DNA from: Tricholomella constricta
Lineage: Eukaryota; Basidiomycota; Agaricomycetes; Agaricales; Lyophyllaceae
Reading direction: 5' to 3'
NCBI GenBank assembly: GCA_013368375.1
Contig: JAACJP010000002.1
Coordinates: 1,178,001-1,242,000, forward strand
Length of the DNA: 64,000 nucleotides
Shown: positions 58,886 to 64,000 of the stretch, in pieces
Layout of the letters: every line of letters begins with the position of its first letter
Numbering within the stretch: position 1 is the stretch's first letter
The notes under the pieces: model-generated
What the model saw: the letters and a program-made list of their open reading frames with translations, nothing else
The model's database searches: none
Told to the model about the DNA's origin: nothing
Translations under genes and position numbers: made by a program

Positions 58886-59526
58886 ATGCTCGCATTCGTT
58901 ACCGTGGGCTCTCTAAGCTTCGATCCCCTGGTGCAGGCCGTGCTTACGCCGGCCGTACTCTCGAGCCTACGTCTTAAGGGGTATACACAACTCGTCATTC
59001 AATGCGGGAACTCGAGCTTCGAATTTGCCTCTGCAGTTGGCGAGAAAGGGGAGACTTTTGCTCTGGAACGGGAAGGGGTTAGCATCGAGATCTGGAAATT
59101 CAGGCCGATGCTGCAGAAGGAATGCGAAAAAGCAGATCTGGTCATGAGCCATGCAGGTATGCCATGTAATGCCTACACATGATTAGTATGTAGATAAAGA
59201 GGGTGAATAGGCGCTGGGTCCATCCTCGACGTTCTGCGAGTTGGTAGACCGTTGATCGTTGTGGTCAACACAACGCTGCTGGACAACCACCAGCAGGAGT
59301 TGGCGGATGCATTGGCTGACCTTGGGCATTTACAGCATTGCACTATCCCGTGAGCTCTTCCGTTGCTTATAATAAAGCCATCGGAGCCAATGCCAACCTT
59401 CACAGCGATCTGGCCCAAACCATCGAGAGCTTCCAGCCATCCTCTATTGTACCTTTCCCTGCGTTTGACGGAAGCCGGTTTTCGAACGTACTAGACGAGC
59501 ATATGGGATATTCCCGAAACTTGTAA
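58886..59526 (+). CDS. ALG13: ALG13, catalytic subunit of UDP-GlcNAc transferase for dolichol oligosaccharide
   Basis: With membrane-bound ALG14 it adds the second GlcNAc to dolichol-PP-GlcNAc on the cytosolic face of the ER. Three exons (58886-59156, 59211-59349, 59406-59526) give 176 residues. The N-terminus [20 protein letters not shown] has the family's FVTVGTT-like motif with Ser in place of the second Thr and Leu following. Then [36 protein letters not shown], and [20 protein letters not shown], which bind the sugar nucleotide. Exon 3 must start at 59406 to give [17 protein letters not shown] and the end [21 protein letters not shown] naive reading suggests a frameshift here, but the 56-nt intron resolves it. 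Confidence 0.94.
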
Positions 59527-59595
59527 TTATTAGTAGGAGGCTGAGATATACTCCTTCGAACCTGCTTCGAACCTGCATGATCATCCGAGGATTTC

Positions 59596-60603
59596 ATGGC
59601 TCCCAAGGCAGTTGCGCCAGCTGTGGTCGATGAAGATCCCCAGGCCTATGAAGATAAAAATGTGCACGCGATCTACGACGAGATCGCATCGCACTTTTCC
59701 TCGACTCGGTATAAGGTGACTCGCAAGCTTCTCAAGCAAAACCCCATTTTTTACATCTCCATAGCCATGGCCAATCATCGCCGCATTCATGCACAGCATC
59801 GCGACCGGGTGGATAGGACTTGACGCTGGGACGGGCAACGGGAAATATCTTCCGCTTCCTTTAGATCGCCCCACGGATATTCTCACTATCGGGCTTGATA
59901 GAAGTATAAATCTACTGCGAATCGCGCGGAATGCGGGAGACTCAAGCGCCACGAGAGAGGTTGTGTGGGGAGACGTTCTGGGACATGGCTGGAGATCAGG
60001 AGTGTTCGTGCGTAGCGTTGGTTTTTTTATGTCGCTCGTGCTGATAGTAAAAACATTGTTGTTCCAGGACTATGCTATTTCAATCGCGACTATTCACCAC
60101 CTCGCAACCCATGAACGACGAATACAAGCTGTCAAGGTGTGTACTTATGGACAATTCGAGTCTACCAGCTGACATGTTTTGTGTAGAGACTACTTGAATC
60201 AGTATCCCCGCTTCACGGACGTGTCCTGATATATGTCTGGGCTATTGAGCAAGACGAACTATCAAAACGCCAGATCCCAACAGGAGACGGGAATTCAGAT
60301 CGAATAGGCAGAGATGTCGTGGTCCCTTGGGTTCTTTCAAAAAAAACCGCAGCAGCAGGAAAGGAAACGCTTGAAGGACAAGTGGAGCAACCAGTGTTCA
60401 ACCGATATTATCATATGTTCGCGAAGGGTGAACTACCCGGACTTGTCCACGAGGCGGCCAAGGATTTGGGAATACAGGTGGGGCAGCGGCCCATGGTATT
60501 GTCCGATATTTCGACAATAAGAAGGGGTGTAGAGATCGTGCAGGACGGTTGGGAACGGTCCAATCATTACGTCGAGCTTCGGTGTTGGGAAATTTCAGGA
60601 TAA
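59596..60603 (+). CDS. TRM9: TRM9/ALKBH8-type tRNA wobble-uridine methyltransferase
   Basis: SAM-dependent enzyme that finishes mcm5U at the wobble position together with Trm112. Four exons (59596-59715, 59765-60007, 60068-60136, 60187-60603) give 282 residues. VHAIYDEIASHFSSTRYKP matches the family N-terminus. Motif I is GLDAGTGNGKYLPLP, motif II TDILTIGLDRS, then VWGDVLGH and YAISIATIHHLATHERRI. The C-terminal part holds IYVWAIEQ, VPWVLSKK, FNRYYHMFAKGELPGL and YVELRCWEI. It lies 69 bp after ALG13 on the same strand. The only oddity is a short insertion between VWAIEQDE and VVPWV, common in fungi. Confidence 0.95.
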
Positions 60604-60710
60604 CTTTCTTAGATCTCGACCCTACACGGCGGGTATCCACATACAAGGATTCATTTTGTGGTGGGAAAGCAATGTGATACAGACAAAGACCAGAACGGAA
60701 GGAATCAGGA

Positions 60711-61513
60711 TCATTCGCTCGCCGCCATGACTGGAAGTTATAGTCAAACTTCGCATCAAGCAAGGTAGTTTTGGACTTACTAGCGTTGATGAGATCTCCA
60801 CCACTCTCTTTTAGTACTCTCACAGCCTTCGCGCGAGAGCAATTGACCTGGGTTCTATGTAAATATGAAAGCTCCTCGAATATGCAGAAGCGGACGCACC
60901 TGAGCCATCACCAAATCAATGTCTTTGGGGTCAACACCAGTCTCATCGACGGGACCATCATCCTCAGGTGCCTCAAGCTCAGGAATGTCATCATCTTCGT
61001 CCTCCTCACCGCCAGCCCCAGATTCCTCGAGGCTGGTGGCGCCGGCACCGCCTGATGCCAATTGCTGGGCAGCAGAAAGTTGGGCCTGGGAGTTCATATC
61101 CTCGATCTGTGAAACACTATTTTAGACGCATTCACTCTGAGCGAATGGATGTAATCTCAAACCTTGGCCTCGCCGAAGACAATGTAGCAGTCGCTGTTGG
61201 GCGACTTGTACACCTCGGGAGAAGCAAGCACGAAGAGGACCTAGAAGCCAAGATAAAGATAAGTCGACGCGCCAATAGGTTGGGTCTATCATCCACGAAC
61301 GTTCTTGGGCCTCCTCAGAGTAACACGGGTGATGTCGGGGACTTTCTTCAAGCCCAAACCGAGGAGAGCCTTCCTGGCTTTGCGTTCCGAGCGCGACTGG
61401 ATCTTCTCAAGGGCGGCGGGGGAGGTAGGGTCTTCTTCGTGATCATGCTCGTGGTCGTGCTCGTGGTCATGGTCGGAGTGGTCGGACGGGACTTCCTCGA
61501 TATGGGCAGACAT
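60711..61513 (-). CDS. EGD2: Nascent polypeptide-associated complex subunit alpha (EGD2)
   Basis: Ribosome-bound chaperone subunit that pairs with NAC-beta and prevents mistargeting of nascent chains. ATG 61513 begins [20 protein letters not shown], an acidic His/Asp/Glu-rich leader. The NAC domain is [46 protein letters not shown] and [12 protein letters not shown]. After an acidic linker the UBA domain is [36 protein letters not shown], and the stop is at 60711. The last intron is 50 nt and ends at a TTCCAG acceptor. Its start is 283 bp from that of TSC1. Confidence 0.96.
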
Positions 61514-61796
61514 CTATGTGGAATGACGCGTCAGTACATCTAGAACGAAATTGCAGCATCCACCCATTCAAAAAAGCAGATAGATATCATTTTGACTTGT
61601 GCGTGATACGGAAGTGGTACGGAGGGTCATGCATGCATACCTTGTATTATTTAGGATTTGCGAAACGGCGAGCTCAACGTTGGAGGCGACGAGAACAATT
61701 TGACGACGGTGTTTGGTGATGATTGTCATATCCCTGCCAAGTAAACACCGTCCCGATCCCGGCGCGTTTAAACTTCGTGCACGTCTCCCGCTCTGC

Positions 61797-64000
61797 ATGC
61801 AGAATTCAAGCCTGTCCCGTCAGGTGCGCTCAGTGCTTGAATCGCTTCCTGACGCGCTGCCCTTGCATGAGCTCCTTATTCTCATCGATGACTTCGTAGT
61901 CGAATGCACCTCATCACCGGAATCTGAAGTCTTGTTGTTTCAACTGGAGGAAGACCTGCAGGAAATCCATGATGAGGTCGTTGACCATTCTTCACTCCAT
62001 CAAACAGAAGTCTTCCTTGCCGTGCTCTATCATCTAGGCCCCATCCTCCCATCCACATCCGTTATCTCCTGGTTTGATATCGTCCTACGACCGGCGCTTC
62101 GCGAACCCAGACTCCCGACCCCCTCTGTAAATCACGCGAAAGAACTCATAATAGCAGCTCTTAAGAAAACAGAGGAAAGCTACGTGGAGAAGGTGAAAGA
62201 ATTTCGTCGTCGGCTCATGGATCTTTACCTTTTGGACGCTTTCAATGAAGGATCGGGCGATGATGTTTTGGAGTGGGCCGAGCTGGACGAGGAACAGAGG
62301 AACAAGAAATTCCATTGGAAGCGGAACTTGGAAGATACATTACTGAAATTTGGAACGGAAAGGCCAGAAGTGAGATTTGACGCGTCTCAGTGCATGTGTA
62401 CACCTCTGACGCGATCTAGGATCTAATGACAGAGGTCTACATCCACTTCGAAAACCCGACGTCCCGACTACAACTACTCATGCTCCTCAATCTGTATACG
62501 TCAGAGTCATCCTTCGTTGAAGCCTGCGAGATTTTGGCGGCCCACCCGCTAGTAACAAGTGTACTGCGCTCATTGCTCCTGGATACTTCGTCCACCGTTT
62601 GTACTGCTGGCCTTACTCTCTTGGTGAAACTGCTTCCCCTCTTCGCAATGCATGCTCGCAACACCTTGAGATCCATGCTTCCCAAGCTACTTGCTGTTCT
62701 TGCGCGAATTATGTGCTGGAAGGAGCGGCCGCCGTCACAGTTCCGCCAATCAGATGAACTTCCCGACCCCGCATTCGAACAGGAGCTAGAAAGCGAAACG
62801 AACCGTCTCATCCCCATCCGACCCGATCTCAAATGGGAGAGGCTCCAGCTGACCTTCAACGCAACCACATCCCTCCCCCCCTCCCCGCGCCCGTATTTTA
62901 CCGTCTTATATTACCTATACCCATCCAATGTGCTCCAATTCTTGAGGGCTCCTGCCCAATACCTAATCAATAGCTCTACCAGGAGCCCATACACGCTAGA
63001 GTGGGACGAGGCGCTTGCGCAGGATGAAATCAGGCGGAAAAGCGAGGTGAGGATATGTTGTAAGCCCCAGATGTGATGACGCTCACGACCGATGCAGCGT
63101 CTGATACGAGAACACGTCTGCCACCCGCTCCTCATCTGGCGCGATGTAGCAGCCGAGCTCTCCGAAACAGAATTCTGGACACGATACAATGTCTCACGGA
63201 TTACCAGCGAAGCAGGGATGCTCGATGTCCGAAACGGTGCCCTCGGAATACAGTCGCATGTTCAGGCAACGCAGGAAGATACCACAGGCGTCGAAGACAT
63301 CCAGAGCGATGATATTACCAGGCTACCCGCCCGGCTGATCCGTCCCATCGACCTGTCCACGGAAAAGGCAAGAGTATCGCTGCAGGACATGATCAGCACG
63401 ACAGTGGCACTTAAATCCAACCTGGACGTGGAGATTGTCAAACCGGTGTCGCAATGGCCTGACGTCCTGTTCACAATGCCCTCCCAGCAGCTGGCGGAGG
63501 ACGAGGATGCATCCATAGATACCGGAAGGACACCGTCTCAAATCATCCGGGTTATCTCAGGGCTACAACGGGAGCTGTTACTTCTGCGGAATGAGCTCAA
63601 CTTTGAGCTTTGGCTGTCCAGGGAGAACGCAAAGCACATTGGACGGTTATATCAGGACCGCATTCTGGCGAAGAGTGCCGAGGTTGAACGACAGGGACTG
63701 GTACGTCGAACGCCTATGATACACGCTTTCCATTTGCTCACACACGGTTCTTCCAGTACAACAAACTGCGCAATTACAGGTCGCAAGTTGTGGCGCTGGA
63801 AGCGGAGCTCCGGGAGCACAAGCAGCAAGCCTCATCTGCGAAGAACAAGTACGCAGACTGGAACAACGAGCTCCAGAAGAAGTTGAAGGAGTTCAGAGAT
63901 GAGAAAAAGGCCTGGATTTCTGAAGCAGCGAGTCTGCGCACGGCGGAGAAGGAAGCTCAGGCGTGTCTACTTGATACCTACCCGTCCCCACCCTTTTTGC
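61797..64000 (+). CDS. TSC1: Hamartin homologue TSC1 (partial, continues past the window)
   Basis: With TSC2 (tuberin) it restrains Rheb and so TORC1. Exons read so far: 61797-62369, 62420-63046, 63098-63700 and 63757 to beyond 64000. The N-terminal helical domain runs from SLSRQVRSVLESLPDALPLH through FENPTSRLQLLMLLNLYTSE, and RSMLPKLLAVLARIMCWKER to FTVLYYLYPSNVLQFLRAPA, matching the hamartin alpha-solenoid. A coiled coil begins at ISGLQRELLLLRNELNFE and continues through VVALEAELREHKQQASSAKN, the region that in this family binds TSC2. An in-frame ATG at 61716 is an alternative start; 61797 fits the conserved N-terminus better. Confidence 0.9.

Noticed and set aside
59338..59410. Apparent frameshift in ALG13
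   Set aside because: A 56-nt intron (59350-59405) restores the frame with a good donor and acceptor and gives the family C-terminus.

Overview
The window is nuclear DNA of a filamentous basidiomycete, most likely an Agaricomycete (mushroom-forming fungus). Genes are dense on both strands and cut by many introns of about 47-76 nt with GT-AG ends and CTNAY-like branch sites. The content is fungal: a retaining trehalose phosphorylase, a DUF6593-like protein, COMPASS, ALG13, NTAQ1, and a large DNA transposon of a type common in mushroom genomes. No tRNA, rRNA or CRISPR was seen. Where exons are listed I joined them by hand; joined lengths divisible by three were used as the internal check.

Layout: 1-6.7 kb, + strand: a mitochondrial ribosome-rescue factor (5' end uncertain), cyclase-associated protein (CAP) and a 21-exon PhoD-like phosphatase. 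6.9-15.5 kb: ASH2 (-), a ubiquitin-conjugating enzyme (+) and a 1,524-residue disordered orphan (+). 15.8-20.2 kb, - strand: a DUF6593-like protein, a BTB protein, NTAQ1 and a small orphan. 20,522-26,909: one complete transposon with 23-bp inverted repeats, a 7-bp target duplication, an intact 1,065-residue transposase and an accessory gene. 27.6-41.2 kb: ATP12 (-), MSH3 (+), POL5 (-) and a TFIIB/BRF-like protein (-). 41.5-46.2 kb: trehalose phosphorylase (+) and a small orphan (+). 47.2-64 kb: a compact housekeeping run: PAP2 phosphatase, PPP4R2, an RGG/Lys-rich protein, eIF1, SNRNP27, an RRM-like protein, CBP20, RPT3, PRO3, ALG13, TRM9, NAC-alpha and the start of TSC1.

The genes form no operon or biosynthetic cluster. 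They are ordinary core functions: gene expression, proteostasis, signalling (CAP, PPP4R2, TSC1), DNA repair and mitochondrial assembly. Nine neighbouring pairs are divergent, with start codons 54-296 bp apart, so many promoters must be shared.

The most notable observations are the complete transposon; microexons that encode catalytic motifs (5 and 9 nt in the phosphatase DDHD motif, 11 nt before GGQ of the rescue factor, 8 nt ending RPT3); three GC-AG introns; and an E2 whose usual HPN motif reads HPG.
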